64,000 bases of DNA. It comes from Rhizobium vallis. Its GTDB lineage: Bacteria > Pseudomonadota > Alphaproteobacteria > Rhizobiales > Rhizobiaceae. The notes under the pieces were generated by a model that saw only the letters and a program-made list of their open reading frames with translations, was not told the origin of the DNA and made no database searches. This document shows positions 25,939-34,584 of the stretch, one piece after another (the stretch's first letter is position 1; each line of letters begins with the position of its first letter). The stretch lies in assembly GCF_003985155.1 (NCBI RefSeq), contig NZ_ML133692.1:248001-312000 (forward strand), given 5' to 3'. The translations under genes and the position numbers were made by a program.

Positions 25939-28542
25939 ATGTCGGGTCACGGCAAATTGGAAGAAATGGAAGAGACGGAAGGTTTTTCTTTCCGCGGGCT
26001 TTTCAGACGTTACAGGACGCCGCTGACGGCAGTCGCGACACTGGTGGTCTTCTGCCTCGTCGGCTACGCGATCATGCAGCTCACCAACGAGGTGCGCTAT
26101 GACGATGTCGTCGATGCGCTGGCGGCGACCAGACCAAGTGCAATTCTGCTTGCGCTGTTCTTCACGGCGCTCAGTTTCCTCTCGCTGGTTTTCTACGATC
26201 TCAACGCGATCGACTACATCGGCAAGAAGCTGCCCTTTCCGCACGTGGCGCTGACGGCGTTCAGCGCCTATGCGGTCGGCAATACCGCCGGTTTCGGTGC
26301 GCTTTCGGGCGGCGCGATCCGCTACCGTGCCTATACGCGCCTCGGCCTTTCGCCTGAGGATATCGGCCGCGTCATCGCTTTCGTCACGCTCTCCTTCGGT
26401 CTCGGGCTTGCGGGCGTGGCGGCAATCGCCCTCATCGTCATCGCCGATGAGATCGGCCCGCTCATCGGTGTCAGCGCCTTCCTTCTGCGGTTGATCGCCG
26501 GTTCGATCGTCGCCATTCTGGGCGCAGTGATGATCATCGGCCGCGAGGGGCGCGTGCTCGAACTTGGCCCTGTGGCAATCCGCCTGCCGGATTCGCGCAC
26601 CTGGTCGCGCCAGTTTCTCGTCACCGCCTTCGATATCGCCGCTTCGGCTTCGGTGCTCTACGTGTTGCTGCCGCAGACGGCGATCGGCTGGCCAGTCTTC
26701 CTTGCGGTCTATGCGATCGCCGTCGGCATCGGCGTGCTGAGCCACGTCCCGGCCGGATTGGGCGTGTTCGAGACCGTCATCATCGCTTCGCTCGGCAGCG
26801 CGGTGAACATCGATGCCGTGCTCGGGTCGCTGGTGCTCTACCGGCTCATCTATCACGTGCTGCCGCTTTTGCTCGCCGTGCTTGCCGTCTCGGCGGCGGA
26901 GCTGCGCCGCTTCGTCGATCATCCGGCCGCCTCCAGCATGCGGCGCATCGGCGGGCGGCTGATGCCGCAGCTGCTTTCGGCCTTAGCGCTGCTGCTCGGC
27001 GTCATGCTGGTGTTTTCGAGCGTGACGCCGACGCCAGACCAGAATCTCGAATTCCTCTCCAACTATCTGCCGTTGCCGATGGTCGAAGGGGCGCATTTCC
27101 TCTCCAGCCTGCTGGGGCTCGCACTCGTCGTCGCCGCGCGCGGCCTCGGTCAACGGCTCGACGGCGCCTGGTGGGTGGCGGTGTTCTCGGCGCTTGCCGC
27201 GCTGACTCTATCGCTCCTGAAAGCGATCGCGCTTGTCGAAGCCGCTTTTCTCGCCTTTCTGATCTTCGGGCTCTTCGTCAGCCGGCGGCTCTTTACCCGC
27301 CATGCCTCGCTGCTCAACCAGGCGCTGACCGCGTCCTGGCTGATGGCGATCGCCGTCATCGTCGTCGGCGCCGTCGTCATCCTGCTTTTCGTCTATCGTG
27401 ATGTCGAATACAGCAACCAGCTCTGGTGGCAGTTCGAATTCACTGCCGAAGCGCCGCGGGGCCTACGCGCCGTGCTCGGCATCACCATCATTTCGTCGGC
27501 GATCGCTATTTTCAGCCTGCTCCGACCGGCGACCTTCCGGCCGGAACCAGCGACCGACGAGGCGCTGGTGCGTGCCGTCGATATCGTCATGCGGCAGGGC
27601 AATGCCGACGCCAATCTGGTGCGCATGGGCGACAAGAGCATCATGTTTTCCGAAAAGGGAGACGCTTTCCTGATGTATGGCCGGCAGGGCCGCTCATGGA
27701 TCGCGCTGTTCGATCCGGTCGGCGATCATCGCGCCGTGCAGGAGCTCGTCTGGCGTTTCGTCGAAGCGGCGCGTGCGGCGGGCTGCCGCGCGGTCTTCTA
27801 TCAGATCTCGCCGGCACTGCTTTCCCATTGCGCCGATGCCGGCCTCCGAGCCTTCAAGCTCGGCGAACTGGCGGTGGCAGATCTCAGAACCTTCGAGATG
27901 AAGGGCGGCAAATGGGCAAACCTTCGCCAGACGGCGAGCCGCGCCCAGCGCGACGGGCTGGAATTTGCCGTCGTCGAGCCCGAGAACGTGCACGCGATCA
28001 TCGATGATCTCGCCGCTGTTTCCACGGCCTGGCTCGAACATCACAACGCCAAGGAAAAGGGCTTTTCGCTCGGCTCCTTCGATCCCGACTACGTCTCAGC
28101 GCAACCGGTCGGCATCCTGAAAAAGGACGGCAGCATCGTTGCTTTCGCCAATATTCTCGTCACCGAATCCAGGGAGGAAGGCACGATCGATCTCATGCGC
28201 TTTTCGCCCGACGCGCCCAAGGGTTCGATGGACTTTCTCTTCGTGCAGATCATGGAATATCTGCGCGGCCAGGGTTTCACCCACTTCAATCTCGGCATGG
28301 CGCCTCTCTCCGGCATGTCGAAACGCGAGGCGGCGCCCGTCTGGGACCGCATCGGCAGCACCGTTTTCGAACATGGCGAGCGGTTCTATAACTTCAAAGG
28401 CCTTCGGGCATTCAAATCCAAGTTTCATCCGCACTGGCAACCGCGCTATCTTGCGGTCTCCGGAGGGGGCAATCCGATGATCGCGTTGATGGACGCGACA
28501 TTTCTGATCGGGGGCGGATTGAAAGGGGTAGTGAGAAAATGA
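25939..28542 (+). CDS. lpiA: Lysyl-phosphatidylglycerol synthase/flippase LpiA (MprF)
   Basis: The 867-residue protein has an N-terminal membrane domain of about fourteen helices (residues about 25-525; flippase part). A cytoplasmic C-terminal domain (about 540-860; W-I-A-L-F-D-P-V-G-D, F-Y-Q-I-S, M-D-F-L-F-V-Q-I-M, N-L-G-M-A-P-L-S-G) of the MprF type follows. It transfers lysine from Lys-tRNA to phosphatidylglycerol and flips the product, lowering membrane charge. In Rhizobium tropici lpiA is induced by acid. It overlaps acvB by four bases (ATGA), so the two are translationally coupled. Confidence 0.94.
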   Translation: MSGHGKLEEMEETEGFSFRGLFRRYRTPLTAVATLVVFCLVGYAIMQLTNEVRYDDVVDALAATRPSAILLALFFTALSFLSLVFYDLNAIDYIGKKLPFPHVALTAFSAYAVGNTAGFGALSGGAIRYRAYTRLGLSPEDIGRVIAFVTLSFGLGLAGVAAIALIVIADEIGPLIGVSAFLLRLIAGSIVAILGAVMIIGREGRVLELGPVAIRLPDSRTWSRQFLVTAFDIAASASVLYVLLPQTAIGWPVFLAVYAIAVGIGVLSHVPAGLGVFETVIIASLGSAVNIDAVLGSLVLYRLIYHVLPLLLAVLAVSAAELRRFVDHPAASSMRRIGGRLMPQLLSALALLLGVMLVFSSVTPTPDQNLEFLSNYLPLPMVEGAHFLSSLLGLALVVAARGLGQRLDGAWWVAVFSALAALTLSLLKAIALVEAAFLAFLIFGLFVSRRLFTRHASLLNQALTASWLMAIAVIVVGAVVILLFVYRDVEYSNQLWWQFEFTAEAPRGLRAVLGITIISSAIAIFSLLRPATFRPEPATDEALVRAVDIVMRQGNADANLVRMGDKSIMFSEKGDAFLMYGRQGRSWIALFDPVGDHRAVQELVWRFVEAARAAGCRAVFYQISPALLSHCADAGLRAFKLGELAVADLRTFEMKGGKWANLRQTASRAQRDGLEFAVVEPENVHAIIDDLAAVSTAWLEHHNAKEKGFSLGSFDPDYVSAQPVGILKKDGSIVAFANILVTESREEGTIDLMRFSPDAPKGSMDFLFVQIMEYLRGQGFTHFNLGMAPLSGMSKREAAPVWDRIGSTVFEHGERFYNFKGLRAFKSKFHPHWQPRYLAVSGGGNPMIALMDATFLIGGGLKGVVRK

Positions 28543-29921
28543 TCAGGACAATCCTTCTTGCCACGGCATGCGCCTGCATGATCGCGGCCGCACCGGCTAA
28601 TGCCGCCGAAGAGACTACGCAGAGCTTCGAAACCGGGCTTATCCCGTCGCCGCACATCTTCCTGCCTGAGGGCGAGGTCAAGGGCACGGTGATGCTGATC
28701 TCGGATGCCGCCGGCTGGGGCGACTATGAGAAGGGCGAAGCCGACCGGCTGGTGGCCGAGGGCGCCGTCGTCATCGGCGTCGACTTCCCCTCCTATATCG
28801 AGGCTCTCAACCGGTACGATGTCAGCCTCAATGACGGCTGCGTCTACATGGTCTCGGACATTGAATCGCTGAGCCAGCAGGTGCAGCGCGCCACCGGCAA
28901 CAACGCTTACCATCTGCCGATCGTCGCCGGTATCGGCGAAGGCGGGGCCTTGGCGCTGGCGATTGCCGCGCAGACGCCGGATGCGACGATCGGCCAGACG
29001 CTCGCCGTCGATCCGCTTGCCGGAATTCCCCTTGCCAAGGAGCTTTGCACACCGGCTTCCAAGAAAGTGGTTGGGCAACGCACGGTGTATGGGCTCAGCG
29101 ACGGCGCCCTGCCGGATCCTGTAGTATCCGTCTTCACGCCGAAGGCCGACAAGGACGGGCGGGCGCATGTCGAAGCGCTGAAGAAGACCCATTCCGCGCT
29201 CGAGATCCGCGATTCCACCGACGATGCGCAGACGGTATTTGCCGATACGCTCGACGATCTCGTCACCGCGTCCGGCGCCTTCGGCAATCCGCTCGGCCTG
29301 CCGCTGGCGGTGCTGGAGGCGACGCCCGCCTTCGATACGATGGCGGTGATCTATTCGGGTGACGGCGGCTGGCGCGACATCGACAAGGAAGTCGGCGGCA
29401 CGCTGCAGAAGGAAGGCATTCCCGTCGTCGGTGTCGATTCGCTCCATTATTTCTGGTCGGAGCGCAAGCCGGAAGAGACCGCCAGCGATCTTTCGAAGAT
29501 CATCGACTTCTACCGCAAGCAGTGGAAGGTCAAGCACGTGCTGCTCGTCGGCTACTCGTTCGGCGCCGATGTCGTGCCGGCGACCTACCAGCTGCTCAAG
29601 CCGGCGGAGAAGGCCGCGGTGGCGCAATTGTCGCTGCTGTCGCTGTCGCATCAAGTCGACTACGTCATCTCCGTTCTCGGCTGGCTCGGCCAGAAGACCG
29701 AAGGGGCGGGGGGCGATCCCATCGCCGATCTGAAGAACGTCGATCCGAAGCTGGTGCAATGCATCTACGGCAAGGACGACGATGACGACGTCGCCTGTCC
29801 GGCGCTGAAGGATAGTGGCGCCGAAGTCGTCGAACTGCCCGGCGATCATCACTTCGACGAGAACTATGACCTTCTCACCAAGTCGATCATCGACGGGCTC
29901 AAGAGACGCCTGCAGGACTAA
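28539..29921 (+). CDS. acvB: AcvB/AtvA periplasmic lysyl-phosphatidylglycerol hydrolase
   Basis: The 460-residue protein has a signal peptide (about 1-23, cleavage after A-N-A-A). Its C-terminal alpha/beta-hydrolase (VirJ/AcvB) domain has the nucleophile elbow G-Y-S-F-G-A-D (about residues 340-346) and the late histidine in L-P-G-D-H-H-F. Agrobacterium AcvB is needed for virulence and has been shown to hydrolyse lysyl-phosphatidylglycerol; R. tropici AtvA is the homologue. It is coupled to lpiA, so synthesis and removal of the same lipid are co-expressed. Its stop codon lies inside a RIME-like repeat. Confidence 0.9.
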   Translation: MIRTILLATACACMIAAAPANAAEETTQSFETGLIPSPHIFLPEGEVKGTVMLISDAAGWGDYEKGEADRLVAEGAVVIGVDFPSYIEALNRYDVSLNDGCVYMVSDIESLSQQVQRATGNNAYHLPIVAGIGEGGALALAIAAQTPDATIGQTLAVDPLAGIPLAKELCTPASKKVVGQRTVYGLSDGALPDPVVSVFTPKADKDGRAHVEALKKTHSALEIRDSTDDAQTVFADTLDDLVTASGAFGNPLGLPLAVLEATPAFDTMAVIYSGDGGWRDIDKEVGGTLQKEGIPVVGVDSLHYFWSERKPEETASDLSKIIDFYRKQWKVKHVLLVGYSFGADVVPATYQLLKPAEKAAVAQLSLLSLSHQVDYVISVLGWLGQKTEGAGGDPIADLKNVDPKLVQCIYGKDDDDDVACPALKDSGAEVVELPGDHHFDENYDLLTKSIIDGLKRRLQD

Positions 29922-30020
29922 AGCGCATCGCGTTAAATCGGAATCATGCGACGCGCTTTAGGTCTTTGTTTTATGCGTGTCCTTTTCCCAAAACCGCTGC
30001 ACACTTTTGGGCGACATGCA
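29918..30020. repeat. RIME-like rhizobial intergenic repeat
   Basis: An imperfect palindrome (CTAAAGCGCATCGCG... to ...GCGACGCGCTTTAG, 29918-29961) is followed by a second part ending ACTTTTGGGCGACATGCA. I recognise this arrangement as the short palindromic element scattered between genes of Rhizobium and relatives. It begins over the acvB stop codon. Confidence 0.7.
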
Positions 30021-30042
30021 TTAGAGGCAGTCCCTTGAATTT

Positions 30043-30080
30043 ACATAGGCTGAAAATCGAAATCGATTTTCAGCCTATGT
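30043..30080. terminator. 38-bp perfect hairpin between convergent acvB and dinB-like genes
   Basis: Arms of 17 bases (start ACATAGGCTG...) surround an AAAT loop with no mismatch. It ends one base before the DinB-family stop codon and lies between convergent genes, so a bidirectional terminator is the simplest reading. T-tracts are weak on both sides, so it may instead be a mobile palindromic unit. Confidence 0.55.
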
Positions 30081-30081
30081 G

Positions 30082-30645
30082 CTACCGCATGAGCTTTTCT
30101 TCGCTCCAGCCGAGTTCCGTGACTTCCCTACCGCGAAACCGCGCATCGTCGGCGACGATGAATTCGTCGAGCTGCGGCGGCACGACGCTGGTGCCTGCGA
30201 GCATCGCATGCACCTGGCCGCGATGATGCGTCTGGTGCTGGAAGAGGTGGGCGAGCACGTCTTCCATCCGTTCCTCCTGGATGCGGTCGCCGCGATGGAG
30301 GCTGACGGTGGATACCAATCTCTCCGGCGTCAGGGCCTCGCAAAGCGCAGTCAGCCGCCGATCGACCTCAGTCTGCGCTTGCGTCAGCGGTGCGACGTCA
30401 TCGAAGGGTTCGTCGACTTCGAAGGCCTGGTAGCCGAGCGTGCCGCCCTCCATGCCGTCGACATAGAACCAGTCGACCGTGACGATGTGGTTCAGGGTTT
30501 CCTTGATCGAGGGGAAGAAGCTCGTCCGCGACGCTTCGAATTCACCGGGCTTCAATGCCGCGCAAGCCTGAAGCAGGCGGTGATTGGCAAGGGCATTGTT
30601 ATAGGCGAGTTTGCGGAATGCCCTGACAGGGTCGAAGGTCGGCAT
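30082..30645 (-). CDS. DinB-family putative metal-dependent protein
   Basis: The 187-residue four-helix protein shows the DinB/YfiT pattern: an early N-x-x-A-N-H-R-L-L, then S-I-K-E-T-L-N-H-I-V-x-V-D-W-F-Y (first histidine), and later H-L-F-Q-H-Q-T-H-H-R-G-Q-V-H (two histidines). Three histidines bind a divalent metal in this fold. Its substrate is unknown; related proteins act as thiol-dependent enzymes. It follows the NUDIX gene after 29 bases and is probably the last gene of the ruv transcript. Confidence 0.88.
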   Translation of the reverse strand: MPTFDPVRAFRKLAYNNALANHRLLQACAALKPGEFEASRTSFFPSIKETLNHIVTVDWFYVDGMEGGTLGYQAFEVDEPFDDVAPLTQAQTEVDRRLTALCEALTPERLVSTVSLHRGDRIQEERMEDVLAHLFQHQTHHRGQVHAMLAGTSVVPPQLDEFIVADDARFRGREVTELGWSEEKLMR

Positions 30646-30674
30646 CGGCGCATCTCCTCTTCGCGCTGCTTGAC

Positions 30675-31194
30675 TTATCTGCGTCGGCTCTGGTCGTCGA
30701 GATTGCCGTCGCGCCAGACGAGATGACGCGACGCCGCGGGCAGAGCCTCGATTTCATCGGCGATGAAATAGGGCGGGATATCGAGCGCGGTCAGGGCCTT
30801 TCGCGTCGCCGGTACCCATTTAAATTCGAGATGGTTGTCGCCGTCTTCGACGCGGTGGATGATCTCTTCCGGCCGGAAAGGGAATTCCGGCGGGATCTCC
30901 ATCAGATAATAAAAGCCGAGCTCATGCCAGTTGCGCTGCTCGAAGTGGAAAAAATTCTCGACGGTCCAAAGCAGGCGGGTGATGGAGACCTCGACGCCGA
31001 GTTCCTCCACCATTTCCCGTTTCAGCGTCTTCCGACGTCTCGCCGATTTCCGCCGTGCCGCCTGGAAAAGTCCAGAAGGGTTCATGCACGGCGCGATGAA
31101 CGAGAACGTGGCCGTCGCGAAAGCCGAGGCCGGCAATGCGGTGGTTGAAACGCCCGACGCCTTCGGTCAGGCGAATGCGCGTACGCTTGGCCAT
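30675..31194 (-). pseudogene. NUDIX hydrolase gene broken by a frameshift
   Basis: The N-terminal part (start MAKRTRIRLTEGVGRFNHRI at 31194) and the C-terminal part (K-R-E-M-V-E-E-L-G-V onward, stop at 30675) lie in different frames. The join falls inside the Nudix box G-x5-E-x7-R-E-x-x-E-E-x-G. The first frame reads G-G-T-A-E-I-G-E-T-S-E-D; the second supplies L-K-R-E-M-V-E-E-L-G-V. Restoring two bases near 31027-31030 (GACG for GACACG) gives a perfect 23-residue box and a protein of 173 residues. It is either a recent pseudogene or a sequencing error. It lies 7 bases after the metallophosphoesterase gene. Confidence 0.85.
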
Positions 31195-31201
31195 ATCATT
31201 C

Positions 31202-32104
31202 TTATCCGAGATCGATCACGACGATTTCCGGCGGCACGCCGAAGCGGACCGGCGCAATGGAGCATCCGAGGCCGCCGGAGACGATGATATTACGCCCCTC
31301 TTCGACGATGTGGCCATAGGCGTAGCGATTGCCGAAGCGCGAGGGGACGATCGGCGAACGGCCGAGGAAGGGGATCTGTCCGCCATGGGTGTGGCCCGAC
31401 AGCGTCAGCGAGACGCGCTCAGGCACACGCGGAAAAATATCAGGCTCGTGGGCAAGCAGGATGACGGGCGCATCGTCGGTGACCTGGGCCATTGTTCCAT
31501 CGAGATCGTCGAGGCCGAGCATATGTGAGCGGCCCCATTTCCTGCCGGGCAGCAGCGCCAGCTGATCTTCGAGGCCGGCGAGCCAGAAGCCGCGGCCATC
31601 CTTTTCGAGCCGGACGGCGCGGTTGCCGTAAACGGGGATGCCGACATCGGCAAGCGCCCGGTGTCCGAAGGTTTCCATCCCGCCATTCTTCTGGGCGGCC
31701 CTGTCCTCCCACCAATCATGGTTGCCCATGATCGCATGGACGCCGAGCGGGGCCCGCAGTGTAGCGAGCGCCTTGGACCATTGGCTCGAATGCACGTATT
31801 GCGTCACCATGTTCATGCCGGCGGCGTAATCGCCGAGCAGGATCGTCACGTCGCCTTCGAGCTCGTTTGCCCTGTGGCAGATCGCGGCAATGCGGTTTGC
31901 CGACATCCAGGGTTCGAAAGCATGGAGATCGGCGAGCGCCACGACGCGGAGCTTCAGCCCCGGTGTCCATCCCGGCGGCGTCAGCCGGTAGCGGGTGATG
32001 CTGAGCCGCGCGAGGGGTTCATAGGCAAAGGCGTAACCGCCGAGCGACATGACACCCGCGACGCTGCCGCCGAGAACCTTGAAAAATCCGCGGCGGGTGA
32101 TCAC
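31202..32104 (-). CDS. Metallophosphoesterase with Tat-like signal
   Basis: The 300-residue protein starts (GTG) M-I-T-R-R-G-F-F-K-V-L-G-G, a twin-arginine-like export signal. Calcineurin-type metal motifs follow: A-D-L-H (about residues 56-59), L-L-G-D-Y (about 89-93), G-N-H-D (about 125-128), A-H-E-P-D and G-H-T-H-G-G-Q. It resembles YkuE/YaeI-like membrane phosphoesterases; the substrate is unknown. The GTG immediately follows the ruvB stop codon with no gap, so it is translationally coupled to ruvB. Confidence 0.88.
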   Translation of the reverse strand: MITRRGFFKVLGGSVAGVMSLGGYAFAYEPLARLSITRYRLTPPGWTPGLKLRVVALADLHAFEPWMSANRIAAICHRANELEGDVTILLGDYAAGMNMVTQYVHSSQWSKALATLRAPLGVHAIMGNHDWWEDRAAQKNGGMETFGHRALADVGIPVYGNRAVRLEKDGRGFWLAGLEDQLALLPGRKWGRSHMLGLDDLDGTMAQVTDDAPVILLAHEPDIFPRVPERVSLTLSGHTHGGQIPFLGRSPIVPSRFGNRYAYGHIVEEGRNIIVSGGLGCSIAPVRFGVPPEIVVIDLG

Positions 32105-33145
32105 TCAGTCGTCCTCCTGGAACAGCCGGAACTGCGCCGCCTCCAGATCCTTGGGTGCCTGCATTCCCAGATGTTTCCACGCGATTGCGGTCAGAACACG
32201 GCCGCGTGGCGTGCGCTGAATGAAACCCTGCTGGATCATATAGGGCTCGATGATGTCCTCGATCGCGTCGCGCGGCTCGGAAAGGCCGGCAGCGATGGTT
32301 TCGATGCCGACCGGACCGCCGCCGAAATTTACGGCGATCATGTTGAGGTAGCGCTTGTCGAGCTGGTCGAAACCGACATTGTCGACCAGCAGGCGGGTCA
32401 GCGCCTCGTCGGCAATCTCGCGGGTAACGGCCTCGGCCCTTGCCACTTCGGCGAAATCACGCACGCGCCGCAGCAACCGGCCGGCGATGCGCGGGGTGCC
32501 GCGGGCGCGTCTTGCGATCTCGCGCGCACCCTCTTCTGTTATCGGCAGGTTCATCAACCGCGCGCCGCGGCGCACGATCAGTTCCAGTTCCTCGACGGTA
32601 TAGAAGCTGAGCCGCACCGGAATGCCGAAGCGGTCACGCAGCGGCGTGGTCAACAGGCCAAGGCGGGTGGTGGCCGCCACCAGCGTGAATTTCGACAGGT
32701 CGATCTTCACCGAGCGGGCGGCAGGGCCTTCGCCGATGATGAGGTCGAGCTGGAAATCTTCCATGGCGGGATAGAGAATCTCCTCGACGGCGGGGTTTAG
32801 CCGATGGATCTCATCGATGAAGAGCACATCTCGCTCTTCGAGATTGGTGAGGAGGGCCGCGAGATCGCCAGCCTTGGCGATCACCGGGCCCGACGTCGAG
32901 CGGAAATTGACGCCGAGCTCTTTCGCCATGATCTGCGCCAGCGTCGTTTTGCCGAGGCCGGGCGGGCCGACGAAGAGCACATGGTCCAGCGCCTCGCCGC
33001 GGTTCTTCGCCGCCTCGATGAAGACCTTGAGATTGGCGCGCGCTTCCGCCTGGCCGGTGAACTCGTCCAGCGATTGCGGGCGCAGGGTGATATCGAGATC
33101 TTCGCCCCGCTTTTCCGGCGATATCAGGCGGGCGGGTTCGCTCAT
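32105..33145 (-). CDS. ruvB: Holliday junction branch migration ATPase RuvB
   Basis: The 346-residue protein has Walker A G-P-P-G-L-G-K-T-T (about 60-68), Walker B L-F-I-D-E-I-H (about 108-114), sensor 1 A-A-T-T-R and the C-terminal winged-helix domain. RuvB hexamers drive branch migration of Holliday junctions with RuvA. The ruvA gene ends 82 bases upstream on the same strand. Confidence 0.98.
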   Translation of the reverse strand: MSEPARLISPEKRGEDLDITLRPQSLDEFTGQAEARANLKVFIEAAKNRGEALDHVLFVGPPGLGKTTLAQIMAKELGVNFRSTSGPVIAKAGDLAALLTNLEERDVLFIDEIHRLNPAVEEILYPAMEDFQLDLIIGEGPAARSVKIDLSKFTLVAATTRLGLLTTPLRDRFGIPVRLSFYTVEELELIVRRGARLMNLPITEEGAREIARRARGTPRIAGRLLRRVRDFAEVARAEAVTREIADEALTRLLVDNVGFDQLDKRYLNMIAVNFGGGPVGIETIAAGLSEPRDAIEDIIEPYMIQQGFIQRTPRGRVLTAIAWKHLGMQAPKDLEAAQFRLFQEDD

Positions 33146-33227
33146 GCTCTCATTCCGTTTTGAAACTTGTCACACCAATACACCAAAAGGCGGCCGTCTC
33201 GACATCCATCATCGGTTTTCCGACTTT

Positions 33228-33842
33228 TCACCGCGCCAATTCCTTCAATCCTAGTCGGATCAGCTTGGCGCTGTCGGCGCCATCGCCCGCTGTCTTCATG
33301 GCTGCGGCAACCGCGTTCGCCGCCTGGTCTCTGCTGTAGCCGAGGTTGGTCAGCGCCGAAACCGCATCGGCAACCGGTGCGGCGGCGACACCTTCGCCGA
33401 GTTCCTGTTTGAGAGCGATGTTGATCGCCTCTCCGGCATAGGCCGGCGCCCGGTTCTTGAGTTCGGTGACGAGCCGCATCGCCACTTTCGGACCGACGCC
33501 CGGCGCGCGGGAGACGGCGGCGCGGTCCTGCAGGGCGATCGCATTGGCGAGTTCGCCCGGCGTCAGTGTCGAGAGCACCGCGAGCGCCACCTTGGCACCG
33601 ACGCCCTGGACGCTCTGGAGAAGGTTGAACCATTCGCGCTCCAGCGCCGTCATGAAGCCGAAGAGCTTCAACTGATCCTCGCGCACATAGGTTTCGATGA
33701 AGAGCACGCAGGCCTCGCCGGCAGAGCCGAGCTTGGAGAGCGTACGGGCCGAGCAATAGGCGACGTAGCAGACGCCGTGTACATCGACGAGCACATAGTC
33801 TTCGCCGATCTCGTCTATGGTGCCTTTCAGCTTGCCGATCAT
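33228..33842 (-). CDS. ruvA: Holliday junction DNA helicase subunit RuvA
   Basis: The 204-residue protein starts M-I-G-K-L-K-G-T-I-D. It has the OB-fold domain (1-63), a helix-hairpin-helix domain (S-V-Q-G-V-G-A-K-V-A and A-P-G-V-G-P-K-V-A-M-R-L) and the C-terminal RuvB-binding domain. It binds four-way junctions as tetramers. Normally it follows ruvC directly; here a toxin-antitoxin pair lies between the two. Confidence 0.98.
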   Translation of the reverse strand: MIGKLKGTIDEIGEDYVLVDVHGVCYVAYCSARTLSKLGSAGEACVLFIETYVREDQLKLFGFMTALEREWFNLLQSVQGVGAKVALAVLSTLTPGELANAIALQDRAAVSRAPGVGPKVAMRLVTELKNRAPAYAGEAINIALKQELGEGVAAAPVADAVSALTNLGYSRDQAANAVAAAMKTAGDGADSAKLIRLGLKELAR

Positions 33843-33855
33843 GGGTGGCGGTCTC

Positions 33856-34269
33856 TCAAGCGTGCGTTTCGGGAGTGATGATTTCTACGGAAGGGAAGTA
33901 GGCGCGGTAGCCTTTCGGATCTCGGGTCAGGAGCCTGTAGCCTCTGATGGCCGCATGCGCCCCAATCAGGAACTCAGGCAATATGCGTTCACGTCCACCA
34001 CCCGATTGACGATAGAGCCGAAAGGCCGCCGCGGCGGCAAAAGCGGCAGGCCAAGGAAGGTTTTCCCGCCGAAACTCCTCCTGCGGCAAAAGCCGATCGA
34101 CTTCGTCAATGTCTCTATAGCGAACGGAAAACTCGGCATAGATGATCGGATTGATCAAAACCGGACCATTCTTGAAGGCCAGAAAAGCCTGCTGTCGGGA
34201 CCAGCCGTGCCATTCCGATGACGGTATCGCGAGATCGACAAGCACATTGGTGTCCAGAAGGGTCGCCAT
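33856..34269 (-). CDS. PIN-domain (VapC-type) toxin
   Basis: The 137-residue PIN nuclease has the first acidic residue in L-L-D-T-N-V-L-V-D-L (D6), a second in Y-A-E-F-S-V (E46) and later acidic residues in the L-I-G-A-H-A and L-L-T-R-D-P-K-G-Y segment. PIN toxins cleave RNA (often initiator tRNA). The antitoxin gene is two bases upstream. The ruvA start codon is 13 bases downstream, so toxin and ruvA are probably co-transcribed. Confidence 0.9.
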   Translation of the reverse strand: MATLLDTNVLVDLAIPSSEWHGWSRQQAFLAFKNGPVLINPIIYAEFSVRYRDIDEVDRLLPQEEFRRENLPWPAAFAAAAAFRLYRQSGGGRERILPEFLIGAHAAIRGYRLLTRDPKGYRAYFPSVEIITPETHA

Positions 34270-34271
34270 CG

Positions 34272-34523
34272 TCAGCGATCACGCGTCAGCGACATGAGCT
34301 TTTCGGCATCGATCGACTGGTCGCCTGTTCCCTGCAAGCGGTCGACCGTCTGCAGGAACCGGTCGAGCCTGCCGCGATCCTCGATCTCCTGCTTCCCGTT
34401 CTTCGGTGCGAGAACGAGCTTTCCATTCTCAACTGAGAAGATCACTTCGCTGTTGAGTTCGATACCGGCGAGCTCGCGCAAATCGCGGGGAATAGTAACC
34501 TGCCCTTTTGACGTGACGCGCAT
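34272..34523 (-). CDS. AbrB/SpoVT-type antitoxin
   Basis: The 83-residue protein opens M-R-V-T-S-K-G-Q-V-T-I-P-R-D-L-R-E, the SpoVT/AbrB swapped-hairpin DNA-binding motif. Its C-terminal tail (about 50-83) would wrap the toxin. It should neutralise the PIN toxin and repress its own promoter at the adjacent long palindrome. The ribosome site AGGAG is six bases before the ATG and overlaps the palindrome arm, so bound antitoxin or the RNA hairpin could also affect translation. Confidence 0.9.
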   Translation of the reverse strand: MRVTSKGQVTIPRDLRELAGIELNSEVIFSVENGKLVLAPKNGKQEIEDRGRLDRFLQTVDRLQGTGDQSIDAEKLMSLTRDR

Positions 34524-34533
34524 AGCTCACTCC

Positions 34534-34572
34534 TTGTTCATGCGGTAAGAATAATCATTACCGCATGAACAA
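34534..34572. promoter_or_regulatory. Toxin-antitoxin operator: 15-bp perfect inverted repeat
   Basis: TTGTTCATGCGGTAA (34534-34548) is repeated exactly in inverted form (34558-34572) around a 9-base spacer. It fills the gap between the ruvC stop codon and the antitoxin start. This is the expected position and form of an operator for a dimeric AbrB-type antitoxin. Confidence 0.8.
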
Positions 34573-34584
34573 GTCAAGAACATA

